Positions 1 through 6,929 of a stretch of 15,066 nucleotides of DNA are shown piece after piece. Under the pieces are notes generated by a model, which was given only the letters and a program-made list of their open reading frames with translations, was not told the origin of the DNA and ran no database searches. The stretch lies in the NCBI GenBank assembly GCA_002358835.1, contig DEPP01000134.1, forward strand, positions 10,982 to 26,047, written 5' to 3'. The DNA comes from Bacteroidales bacterium UBA3389. GTDB lineage: Bacteria; Bacteroidota; Bacteroidia; Bacteroidales; P3. The position numbers were made by a program, and so were the translations under genes. The first letter of the stretch is position 1. Each line of letters opens with the position of its first letter.

Positions 1-192
1 CCTGTTTGGCTCGGTATGTGGCTGTCTTCACTCATCTTTTTGCCACTTGGCATTGTCCTTACGATGAAAGCAACATCCGATTCGGCTTTGTTCAATCCGG
101 AAAGTTGGACTAAAGTTTTCGGAAAACTGTTTAATTTTTTCAAATTCAAGAAATCAAAGAAAGAAAATGAAGATACTTCAAATTTGTTATAA
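1..192 (+). CDS. LptF/LptG-family permease, C-terminal fragment
   Basis: Only the last 63 residues are in the window; the gene starts upstream. It opens with a hydrophobic segment (about residues 3-21) containing WLSSLIFLPLG, followed by a KATSDSALFN stretch and a lysine-rich cytoplasmic tail. From memory, this hydrophobic end plus a K-A-x-x-D-S motif matches the C-terminus of Bacteroidetes YjgP/YjgQ (LptF/LptG) proteins, the inner-membrane parts of the LPS transporter that extract LPS for delivery to the outer membrane. LptF and LptG cannot be told apart from this fragment. The reading frame runs 26 bases into the next gene, so the two are very likely translationally coupled in one operon. 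The adjoining glycosyltransferases fit an envelope-glycan role. Confidence 0.75.
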   Translation, partial: PVWLGMWLSSLIFLPLGIVLTMKATSDSALFNPESWTKVFGKLFNFFKFKKSKKENEDTSNLL

Positions 193-1363
193 ACCTCCGT
201 TTCCTGCAACAGATGGTGGTGCTATGGGAATGAACTCTATGACAAGAGGATTACTCAACATGGGGCATAAGGTCAAAGTCCTTTCGTTTCATTCAAAAAA
301 ACACCCCTGCAAACTTGAGAATCTGCCACAGGAATACAAAGATGAAACGAATTTTGAGACTGTTTTTGTCGATTTGGACATTAAACCATTACCTGCACTT
401 ACAGCTTGGCTTACCGGAGAGAGCTATCACGTTAAGCGATTCATCAATCAACAGATGAAAAACAAGCTTGCAGAAATTCTGAGAAAGGAAGAATTCGACA
501 TAGTTCAAATGGAGAGTATTTTCCTTACACCATACGTTCCTTTGGTTCGCAAGTTAAGCAAAGCAAAGATTGTTTTGCGTTCTCCGAATGTTGAGAATAT
601 GATTTGGAAACGAACATACAAAGCAACCAAAAACCCACTCAAAAGATATTATCTCAAACATCTGGCACTCACTTTGGAGTATTACGAAAAAGAAAACATC
701 AATCAATACGATGCGATCTTTCCCGTTACCGATGTGGATGCAAGTTACTTTATAGAGAATGGCTATCGCAAATTATGCAAAGCTGTTGCCGTTGGAATCG
801 AAACGCCTGAATTTATACCCGATGTGTTGGAAGAAGAAAACAGCATCTTTCATATAGGCAGTATGAACTGGTTTCCGAATGAGCAAGGCATAAAGTGGTT
901 TTTGGATTCTTGCTGGAAAGCGGTCAAGTCTGCAAGTCCGAACGTCAAAGCCTATTTTGCAGGTCGCAATATGCCGGATTGGTTACTTGAAAACAATATG
1001 AAAGATGTCTATATTGTCGGAGAGGTTGATGACAGCGTGCGTTTTATGACAAGCAAACAAATAATGGTTGTGCCGCTTCTTTCCGGCAGTGGAATCAGAA
1101 TCAAAATCATAGAAGCGATGAGCATAGGGAAACCTGTCATTGCAACAACGATTGCAGCCGAAGGTTTGATGTATGAAAACGGAAAGAACATTATAATCGC
1201 CGATACACCTGAAGAATTTGCTCTTGCGGTAAAGCATTGTCTGGAAAACCCTGAATACTGCAACGAAATAGGTTATCAGGCTTCTCAATTGATAGCAACG
1301 AAATACGATGTCAATAACATCGCCAAGGAGATTACCTCTTACTATGAACAAATCTTGAATTGA
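167..1363 (+). CDS. Glycosyltransferase, family 4-type (GT-B fold)
   Basis: A 398-residue protein of usual length for GT-B glycosyltransferases, with no signal peptide or membrane span, so probably cytoplasmic or membrane-peripheral. The N-terminus (MKILQICYKPPFPATDGGA) is the first Rossmann strand and glycine loop typical of GT4 acceptor domains. The nucleotide-sugar domain starts near residue 225 with HIGSMNWFPNEQGI and carries a glycine-rich donor-binding motif (SGSGIRIK) leading to IIEAM with Glu316. The first Glu of the canonical EX7E motif is not obvious. Sugar donor and acceptor cannot be inferred. The ATG at 167 is preferred although it lies inside the upstream gene, because the next in-frame ATG (residue 20) would remove the conserved first strand. 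It sits in an operon with the LPS-export permease end and a second glycosyltransferase 31 bases downstream, suggesting LPS or surface-glycan assembly (inference). Confidence 0.85.
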   Translation: MKILQICYKPPFPATDGGAMGMNSMTRGLLNMGHKVKVLSFHSKKHPCKLENLPQEYKDETNFETVFVDLDIKPLPALTAWLTGESYHVKRFINQQMKNKLAEILRKEEFDIVQMESIFLTPYVPLVRKLSKAKIVLRSPNVENMIWKRTYKATKNPLKRYYLKHLALTLEYYEKENINQYDAIFPVTDVDASYFIENGYRKLCKAVAVGIETPEFIPDVLEEENSIFHIGSMNWFPNEQGIKWFLDSCWKAVKSASPNVKAYFAGRNMPDWLLENNMKDVYIVGEVDDSVRFMTSKQIMVVPLLSGSGIRIKIIEAMSIGKPVIATTIAAEGLMYENGKNIIIADTPEEFALAVKHCLENPEYCNEIGYQASQLIATKYDVNNIAKEITSYYEQILN

Positions 1364-1394
1364 GTAAATTAAAACAAAGAAAGAATTTATTGAA

Positions 1395-2576
1395 ATGAAG
1401 ATTGCGGTTTTTCTTTCAAGGTTTCCGTATCCCTTAATTAAGGGTGATAAACTCCGTGCTTACAATCAGATTGTGCAGTTGGCAAAACGGCATGAGGTGT
1501 GTTTGTTTTGCTTGAGCCAAGAGAGAGTCGAAGAGAGTTGGATTGAGCAATTGCGTCCGTTTTGCAAAGAAATCGAAATCGGAAAGTTAAACAAGTTTTC
1601 TTCGCTTTTGAATGTGTCTTTGGCATTCTTTTCTTCACTGCCTTTACAGACCGCATTCTACAAATCAAACAAGATAAAGCAACAATACAATGCCTTTTTG
1701 CAAAAAGTAAAACCAGATATATGCTATTATCAGTTCGTAAGAACGATGCCTTATGCAGAAGGTGTTGCTTTGCCTCAGGTTTTAGACTTTCAAGATACGC
1801 TTTCAGCCAATATGGAACGAAGAGCGGGGAAAAGCAATGCTGTTCTGAAACCGTTTTTTCTTATGGAAGCAAAACGCCTTAGAAGATATGAGTTGAAGGC
1901 TATGAGTTTGTTCGATGCTCAAACGATAATCACAGATGCAGACAGGCAATTATTGCCTTCAGATTCCAAGAACAAAGTTGCAATTATCTCAAACGGAGTT
2001 TCTCAAAGGTATGTCGATGAGGTTGAAACAAAGGAGAAAAAATATGATGTTTTGTTTTGCGGCAATATGGGTTACAAACCAAATATCACTGCGGCGGATT
2101 ATTTGATTCGTTCGATAATGCCGCTTGTTCGAAAACAGCGTCCGCAAACCACTCTCTGCATTGCAGGAGTCAATCCGCCAAGTGCAATAAAAGCAATGGC
2201 AAATGAAATGAATCTGATTATTGAAAAGGTGGACGATATGCGTCAAATGTACCTGCAAAGTAAAGTCTTTATCGCCCCTATGCAAATCGGAACAGGCTTA
2301 CAGAACAAATTATTGGAAGCAATGTCGTGCGAGATTCCTTCAATCAGCTCTTCGCTTGCCAATAACGCTCTTCAAGCCGAGCATCTGAAAGAAATTATGA
2401 TTGCAAATAATGATCAAGAATATGCAGACTGCATTTTGAAACTGCTAAGCGATGAAGCCCTTGCAAAGAAACTTGCAACAAACGGCCGGGAATACATATT
2501 GGAAAACTTCCGTTGGGAAAAGTGTAACGAGGAACTTGAAAAGGTTTTAGCAAAAGTTGTTTCGCACAAAGACTAA
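1395..2576 (+). CDS. Glycosyltransferase, family 4-type (second of a pair)
   Basis: A 393-residue GT-B-type glycosyltransferase. The N-terminus MKIAVFLSRFPYPLIKGDKLR has the P-Y-P-x-x-K-G-D-K-x-R signature that I recall from the sugar transferases grouped with exopolysaccharide (Stp1/EpsH-associated) systems. The C-terminal donor-binding domain begins around residue 215 (LFCGNMGYKPN) and contains IGTGLQNKLLEAM with Glu308. No signal peptide or transmembrane helix is seen. Its architecture matches the preceding gene but the sequences differ clearly, so the two probably add different sugars. The 31-base gap indicates one transcript. The stop codon (2574-2576) overlaps the stop codon of the convergent AsmA-like gene. 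The substrate is unknown. Confidence 0.85.
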   Translation: MKIAVFLSRFPYPLIKGDKLRAYNQIVQLAKRHEVCLFCLSQERVEESWIEQLRPFCKEIEIGKLNKFSSLLNVSLAFFSSLPLQTAFYKSNKIKQQYNAFLQKVKPDICYYQFVRTMPYAEGVALPQVLDFQDTLSANMERRAGKSNAVLKPFFLMEAKRLRRYELKAMSLFDAQTIITDADRQLLPSDSKNKVAIISNGVSQRYVDEVETKEKKYDVLFCGNMGYKPNITAADYLIRSIMPLVRKQRPQTTLCIAGVNPPSAIKAMANEMNLIIEKVDDMRQMYLQSKVFIAPMQIGTGLQNKLLEAMSCEIPSISSSLANNALQAEHLKEIMIANNDQEYADCILKLLSDEALAKKLATNGREYILENFRWEKCNEELEKVLAKVVSHKD

Positions 2577-5035
2577 TCCCATTCTACTGAGAATTCAGCG
2601 TCTTCAAATTGCTTCGTTTCTTGCTTTGATTCTTTTTTTTCAGGCTCTTCCCATTCTATAATGAACTCTCCTTGTTGTTGACGCTCCCATTGCTCTTTGT
2701 TTTTACGACTTTCTTCCAATTGAAGGTTAAAATCTTTGTCTATTGCTTTCAATACCTCTTTGCGATCTTTGTTTATCTGCTCTTTTGCTTTGAGCATATT
2801 TCCTTTAAGGTCGTATGAGAACAGCGGTTTGTCGATTGTTCCTTTTATTTTGACAAATAAGGTAATCCGATTATCGGAAGAATTCTCAAAAGTACCAAAT
2901 TCTTGTTGTTGTTTCTGCATTGCGGCTTTCTTTCTTTTGCTTGCAAGTTCTGAAAGTTTGATTGAAATGTTGTAGTCTATCGCTCCATCGAGGTGATGTG
3001 TGCCGACAAGATTGAAATTCACCACATTGCTTTGCACATTTATAGGACTTATACTGATTACTCCGTTTTTTATCTGCAGAGATGAGCTTATTGTTTCGAA
3101 TTTCACGTCTTTCAGTGCCGCTTCATCGACAAACAATGACAGTTTTTCCAAAATTTGCATATTCTTTAAGCGACCTTTGTTGAGCGAATAGTCGGTATTG
3201 ATTGTCGATTTTTCAAGTTTGAGATTGAAATCCTTATCGAAATACAGACTGAATTTGGCATTGGCAGACAGGGTTCCGTTTATATTTTTATCGGTGAGGA
3301 GTTTTTGGTTCAGATTCTTTGTTTGAGCAAAAGTCTTTTGAAGATTTATTTTATCCAATCTTGCTTCTCCTTTGGCAATCGTGCAATCCGATTTCAACAA
3401 AACTTTACAAGACTTTGAGTTTACTTGTCCATCGAACACTCGGAAGTTGAGTCGTTTGCAATCAATCACATCTTTATCGTAAATAATCGAAGCATCAATG
3501 TCATTAAGCACAATTTCGTTTAACCTATATTGCTTTAACTTCACATCCGCCGCAAGATTTCCGCCGATAGTATAGCTTCCCGTCAATTCGAAGTCCTGAT
3601 TAAAATATTTGCCTTTTGATTTACTTATTACAATTCGGTCATTATTGAAATTAATTTCGCAATCGGTTGCAGTCAAATCGACCATTGGCAATCGCTTATC
3701 TTTGAACGAAAGATTCGACAGCTTACCACTGCCTTTCATTTTCAGTTTTTTCAACTCTCCTTTGGCTTTCAAATCGACAAAGGCTTTACCCGACAAAACT
3801 TCAAGACTGTCTTGAGCAAGCAAGGTTTTGATTTCTCCAAGTTCTGCTTGAGCTTGAAGGGTTGCATCTATGTATAAACGATTGAAATCTGCCAATTGGA
3901 ACTGTCCTTTTATGTAATTGTTGTTGAATTTGGCAGAGAAAGAATCCATTTTCAAGACAGAAGTTGTAGAATTGCGTTTTTCGCCATTTGTATAACTGCC
4001 TTTGGAATTTATGTTCGTGATATTGATTTTCTTCTTTTTGTAATTCAACGACGCATTTTCAAGATTGTAGTTTGCGGTTATCTGTGGCATTTTATCCTTT
4101 GTAAGTTCGCCTTTTGCAGTCATTGAAAAAGCGAGCAACCCATCTGCTTTATATCCTTTGAAAATCTCTTTTCCCTCATTCGTAAACAAGGACAAGGTCT
4201 CAGAAAGTTTAATATCTTTTCCGGAAACAGAGCAATCGACACTGAGAGTGTCTTTATAAGACAACGCTCCTGTCAAAAGAAATTTCATATCACCGATTTC
4301 GATTATGCTTTCATTGGTTGTCGCAATTGCTTTCTCGATATCATTTTGTGCTTCAATATCTATGTGCAATGGAATATTGCTTTGCATTTGCAGCTTGTCG
4401 TATGCAAAACTCCTTATGTTAATATCGGAAACTATATCCACATCTTGCTTTTGCGAAGAAAAGTTTCCTGAGGCTTTTGCTTTGCTTAGCTCTCCGCTTA
4501 CAAACAATTTGGAAATCTCGTTTTGATATTCCAAAGACAAATCTTCAAACGTTATATTCTTTATCGAAAAAGCAAAATCCGAATCGGTGCTTGTCGTGTC
4601 GCTTTTCCAAAAACGATAATTGCAATCGCCCGATTTCAAGACTTTCAGTTTTGCTTTTCCTTTGATTGCTTCTATCTTTCGAATGTTATATTTGCCGGTT
4701 AAAATATCCGAAAGCTTGAATTTCAGATTTAATTCTTTGAGAGATGCCAAGGTGTCTTGGTTTTGAGTGCTATCTTCAAAGGCATCGGCTATGAAAATAT
4801 CATAAAAAGAGACAGAGACCAAAGGAAATGAAGACACTACGCCTATATCGATTTCATTTACTTTGACCTCTGTCAATAGGTGTTTATTAAGTTCTTTGAT
4901 AAACGTTTGTTTGATTTTGTCAGAGTTTAACCAAACAAAGGCGATGCAAATAAGAAATAAGGCAAGGCAAGAAACTGCCATCCAAAACAAAATTCTGTGT
5001 AATTTCTTTTTGCTATCAAAGAAACCAATTTTCAT
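2573..5035 (-). CDS. AsmA-like membrane-anchored protein
   Basis: An 820-residue protein with a short basic cytoplasmic N-terminus, one hydrophobic helix at about residues 15-36, and a long periplasmic part dominated by alternating beta-strand sequence. Directly after the helix comes the AsmA-type start, with LNKHLLTEVKVNEIDIGVV followed by an FPLVSVSF strand. The region around residues 640-740 (KNGVISISPINVQ, LDGAIDYNISIKL) resembles the AsmA C-terminal domain. AsmA/TamB/YhdP-like proteins are bridge-like lipid-transfer proteins or outer-membrane biogenesis factors; that role here is inferred from the family. The tail is charged and lysine/glutamate-rich and holds two copies of an E-F-x-(I/V)-E-W-(E/D) motif, the second at the very C-terminus. 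It starts three bases after the pseudouridine synthase stop, so it shares that transcript. The coding strand has an A8 run (2633-2640 on plus). Confidence 0.8.
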   Translation of the reverse strand: MKIGFFDSKKKLHRILFWMAVSCLALFLICIAFVWLNSDKIKQTFIKELNKHLLTEVKVNEIDIGVVSSFPLVSVSFYDIFIADAFEDSTQNQDTLASLKELNLKFKLSDILTGKYNIRKIEAIKGKAKLKVLKSGDCNYRFWKSDTTSTDSDFAFSIKNITFEDLSLEYQNEISKLFVSGELSKAKASGNFSSQKQDVDIVSDINIRSFAYDKLQMQSNIPLHIDIEAQNDIEKAIATTNESIIEIGDMKFLLTGALSYKDTLSVDCSVSGKDIKLSETLSLFTNEGKEIFKGYKADGLLAFSMTAKGELTKDKMPQITANYNLENASLNYKKKKINITNINSKGSYTNGEKRNSTTSVLKMDSFSAKFNNNYIKGQFQLADFNRLYIDATLQAQAELGEIKTLLAQDSLEVLSGKAFVDLKAKGELKKLKMKGSGKLSNLSFKDKRLPMVDLTATDCEINFNNDRIVISKSKGKYFNQDFELTGSYTIGGNLAADVKLKQYRLNEIVLNDIDASIIYDKDVIDCKRLNFRVFDGQVNSKSCKVLLKSDCTIAKGEARLDKINLQKTFAQTKNLNQKLLTDKNINGTLSANAKFSLYFDKDFNLKLEKSTINTDYSLNKGRLKNMQILEKLSLFVDEAALKDVKFETISSSLQIKNGVISISPINVQSNVVNFNLVGTHHLDGAIDYNISIKLSELASKRKKAAMQKQQQEFGTFENSSDNRITLFVKIKGTIDKPLFSYDLKGNMLKAKEQINKDRKEVLKAIDKDFNLQLEESRKNKEQWERQQQGEFIIEWEEPEKKESKQETKQFEDAEFSVEWD

Positions 5036-5038
5036 TTG

Positions 5039-6265
5039 CTACATTTTTAAGAAGCCAACTTCCTTTTCGGTTAAAAATCTGTAATTGCCTCTCGAAAGAT
5101 TCTTCTTTGTAAGTCCTGCAAAACAAACTCTATCCAACTTTTCAACGTTATAATCCAAGTGATTAAACATTCGGCGAACGATTCTGTTTTTTCCAGAGTG
5201 CAATTCAACCCCAACAACCTTCTTACTATTTGCCGTTTCCACATATTGGATGTCGTCGAAACTTGAAAAGCCGTCTTCCAATTCAACTCCGTCAAGAAGT
5301 TTTTGCATATCCGCTTTTGTCAATGGCTTATCCAATTCAACATGATAAATCTTCCTTGCTCCAAAAGAAGGATGTGTCAATTTCTTTGTAAGTTCGCCGT
5401 CATTGGTAAAAAGCAACAATCCGCAAGTATTTCTATCCAAACGTCCCACAGGATAAATTCTTTCACTGCATGCGTTTTTCACAAGACTCATAACTGTTTT
5501 TCTCTCTTGCGGATCATCAACCGTTGTTATGAATCCTTTAGGCTTGTTAAGCAAAAGGTAAACCTTTCTTTCGTTTGAAAGTTTTTGTCCGTCATAACAA
5601 ACAATATCGCTAGGTTTTACTTTGTATCCCATTTGCGAAACAACCTCTCCATTCACTGTAACAACACCGCTGGCAATCAATTCATCAGCTTCTCTTCTTG
5701 AACAGATACCTGAATTTGATATATATTTATTCAAGCGTATCAATCCATTGTCCTTAGTGCTTACTTCGGCAGGTGCTGAGAAGTATCTTTTTCTTGGCTC
5801 AAAGTGTCTTTCGTTTCTCTCATTTCTTCCAAAACCTCTTCTGTCTTTTTCGCCCCTTGATCTGTCTTTTCTAAAATCCGAATGTCTTTCTCTGTTTGAT
5901 TCTTCTCTCTGACCGAAAGAACGACGTGGTCTTCTTGTGCTTTCAAACTCATCATCCTGCCATTGACGTTGTTCTCTTTTTTTGAAAGGTCGTTCAGAAT
6001 CAAATCTGTGTTCATCTCTTCTGCGTGAAAACCTTTCCTCACTTCTATCTCTTCTGTCGTTTCTTTGAAAGCCGAAATCGTTTCTTCTTTCTGAACGCTC
6101 ATCTGTTTTTTTTCTAAAACTTCTTCTTTCGTTTGATTCTCTGCGAAAGCCTTCGTCGATTCTGAATTCTCTATTCTCCTTTTCCGGTCTTTTCCAAGAG
6201 CGGCTGTCTCTTCTTTCTTCCATTCCGTTTTTTGTGTTTGGGTTTATATTTGCCGATTTTCTCAT
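5039..6265 (-). CDS. rluB: RluB/RsuA-family rRNA pseudouridine synthase with charged N-terminal extension
   Basis: A 408-residue protein in three parts. Residues 1 to about 170 are a low-complexity tail rich in Arg, Glu, Asp, Ser and Phe, predicted disordered. Residues 175-222 form an S4 RNA-binding domain (LIRLNKYISNSGICSRREAD). The rest is the catalytic domain, with the RsuA/RluB motif GRLDRNTCGLLLFTNDGEL and catalytic Asp277, then LHSGKNRIVRRMF near the end. Family members convert one uridine of 23S or 16S rRNA to pseudouridine; the RluB-like motif favours 23S rRNA helix 89, but RluF- or RsuA-type targets are not excluded. I chose the ATG at 6265. The longer open frame begins with a TTG at 6307, which lies inside the apparent -7 promoter box (6305-6312) and so would not be transcribed. 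The gene leads the operon with the AsmA-like gene. Confidence 0.88.
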   Translation of the reverse strand: MRKSANINPNTKNGMEERRDSRSWKRPEKENREFRIDEGFRRESNERRSFRKKTDERSERRNDFGFQRNDRRDRSEERFSRRRDEHRFDSERPFKKREQRQWQDDEFESTRRPRRSFGQREESNRERHSDFRKDRSRGEKDRRGFGRNERNERHFEPRKRYFSAPAEVSTKDNGLIRLNKYISNSGICSRREADELIASGVVTVNGEVVSQMGYKVKPSDIVCYDGQKLSNERKVYLLLNKPKGFITTVDDPQERKTVMSLVKNACSERIYPVGRLDRNTCGLLLFTNDGELTKKLTHPSFGARKIYHVELDKPLTKADMQKLLDGVELEDGFSSFDDIQYVETANSKKVVGVELHSGKNRIVRRMFNHLDYNVEKLDRVCFAGLTKKNLSRGNYRFLTEKEVGFLKM

Positions 6266-6304
6266 CGGGTTTATTTGCTTGCTTTTTCCTTTGCAAACAG
6301 CCTG

Positions 6305-6312
6305 CAAAGATA
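6305..6312 (-). promoter_or_regulatory. Bacteroidetes -7 promoter box for the rluB-asmA operon
   Basis: On the minus strand this reads TATCTTTG, matching the TAnnTTTG -7 consensus of Bacteroidetes primary sigma factor. Transcription would start near 6299, leaving a leader of about 33 bases before the ATG at 6265. The nearest usable -33 TTG (6338-6336) is at a 23-base spacing, longer than the ideal 19, so the upstream half is weak. Confidence 0.6.
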
Positions 6313-6363
6313 CGTCAAAAAATCAAGTAAGATACCAAGATAACAAATATTTCAAGCAAAATA

Positions 6364-6393
6364 TTGTAAACTCGGTTTCAAATCTTATCTTTG
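6364..6393 (+). promoter_or_regulatory. Promoter of the purE-dCMP deaminase operon
   Basis: A TTG at 6364-6366 is followed after exactly 19 bases by TATCTTTG at 6386-6393, a full match to the Bacteroidetes TTG-N19-TAnnTTTG promoter. Transcription should begin near 6400, giving a leader of about 14 bases before the ATG at 6414. No purine-type operator or riboswitch fits in so short a leader. Confidence 0.8.
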
Positions 6394-6413
6394 CAAAACA
6401 AAGTTTTAATAAA

Positions 6414-6929
6414 ATGGATGTTGATATGAAGCCTAAAGTAAGCATTATCATGGGCAGTACTTCGGATTTGCCCGTTATGGAAGCAGCAGCTAAATTTTTG
6501 GATCAAATGGAGATTCCGTTTGAAATAAATGCCCTTTCTGCACATCGCACACCTAAAGAAGTGGAAGAGTTTGCGACAAATGCGGCTCAAAGAGGCATAG
6601 AAGTAATCATTGCAGGTGCAGGAATGGCGGCACATTTGCCGGGAGTGATTGCAGCAATGACACCACTACCTGTAATAGGCGTTCCGATAAAAGCGTCATT
6701 GGAAGGTATCGATGCAGCTTTGGCTATGTTGCAAATGCCTCCCGGAATACCTGTAGCAACGGTTGCAATCAACGGAGCTTTGAATGCAGCAATTTTAGCT
6801 TTGCAAATAATGGCTACTGCTGACGATGGTTTGAAGCAAAAGATGATTGACTACAAGGAATCGTTGAAACAAAAAATCGTAAAGGCGAATCAAGACCTTG
6901 CAGAGGTAAAATACAAATTCAAAGTATGA
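6414..6929 (+). CDS. purE: N5-carboxyaminoimidazole ribonucleotide mutase (class I PurE)
   Basis: A 171-residue cytosolic enzyme of normal PurE length. It moves the carboxylate of N5-CAIR to C4 to form CAIR in de novo purine synthesis. The family motifs are all present: GSTSD at residues 14-18, SAHRTP at 42-47 with the catalytic His44, GMAAHLPG at 70-77, and the MPPGIPVATVAIN segment at 108-120. The frame stays open to 6234, but that extension runs over the divergent rluB 5' end and through this gene's own promoter, so translation must start at the ATG at 6414 or the in-frame ATG at 6426. The stop overlaps the next start as ATGA, indicating translational coupling. No purK is nearby; a separate PurK is expected elsewhere if this is a class I enzyme. 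Confidence 0.95.
   Translation: MDVDMKPKVSIIMGSTSDLPVMEAAAKFLDQMEIPFEINALSAHRTPKEVEEFATNAAQRGIEVIIAGAGMAAHLPGVIAAMTPLPVIGVPIKASLEGIDAALAMLQMPPGIPVATVAINGALNAAILALQIMATADDGLKQKMIDYKESLKQKIVKANQDLAEVKYKFKV

Noticed and set aside
983..1351. Minus-strand open frame opposite the first glycosyltransferase
   Set aside because: It is fully antisense to a gene with clear glycosyltransferase motifs, and its translation has no recognisable domain or upstream promoter.
2581..2594. Hairpin ATTCT-ACTG-AGAAT as terminator of the glycosyltransferase operon
   Set aside because: Only 5 bp, AT-rich and not followed by a T-tract; it lies inside the AsmA-like coding region.
5761..6102. Minus-strand 113-codon frame inside rluB
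   Set aside because: It is an alternative frame of the low-complexity Arg/Glu-rich tail, kept open by biased codon content.
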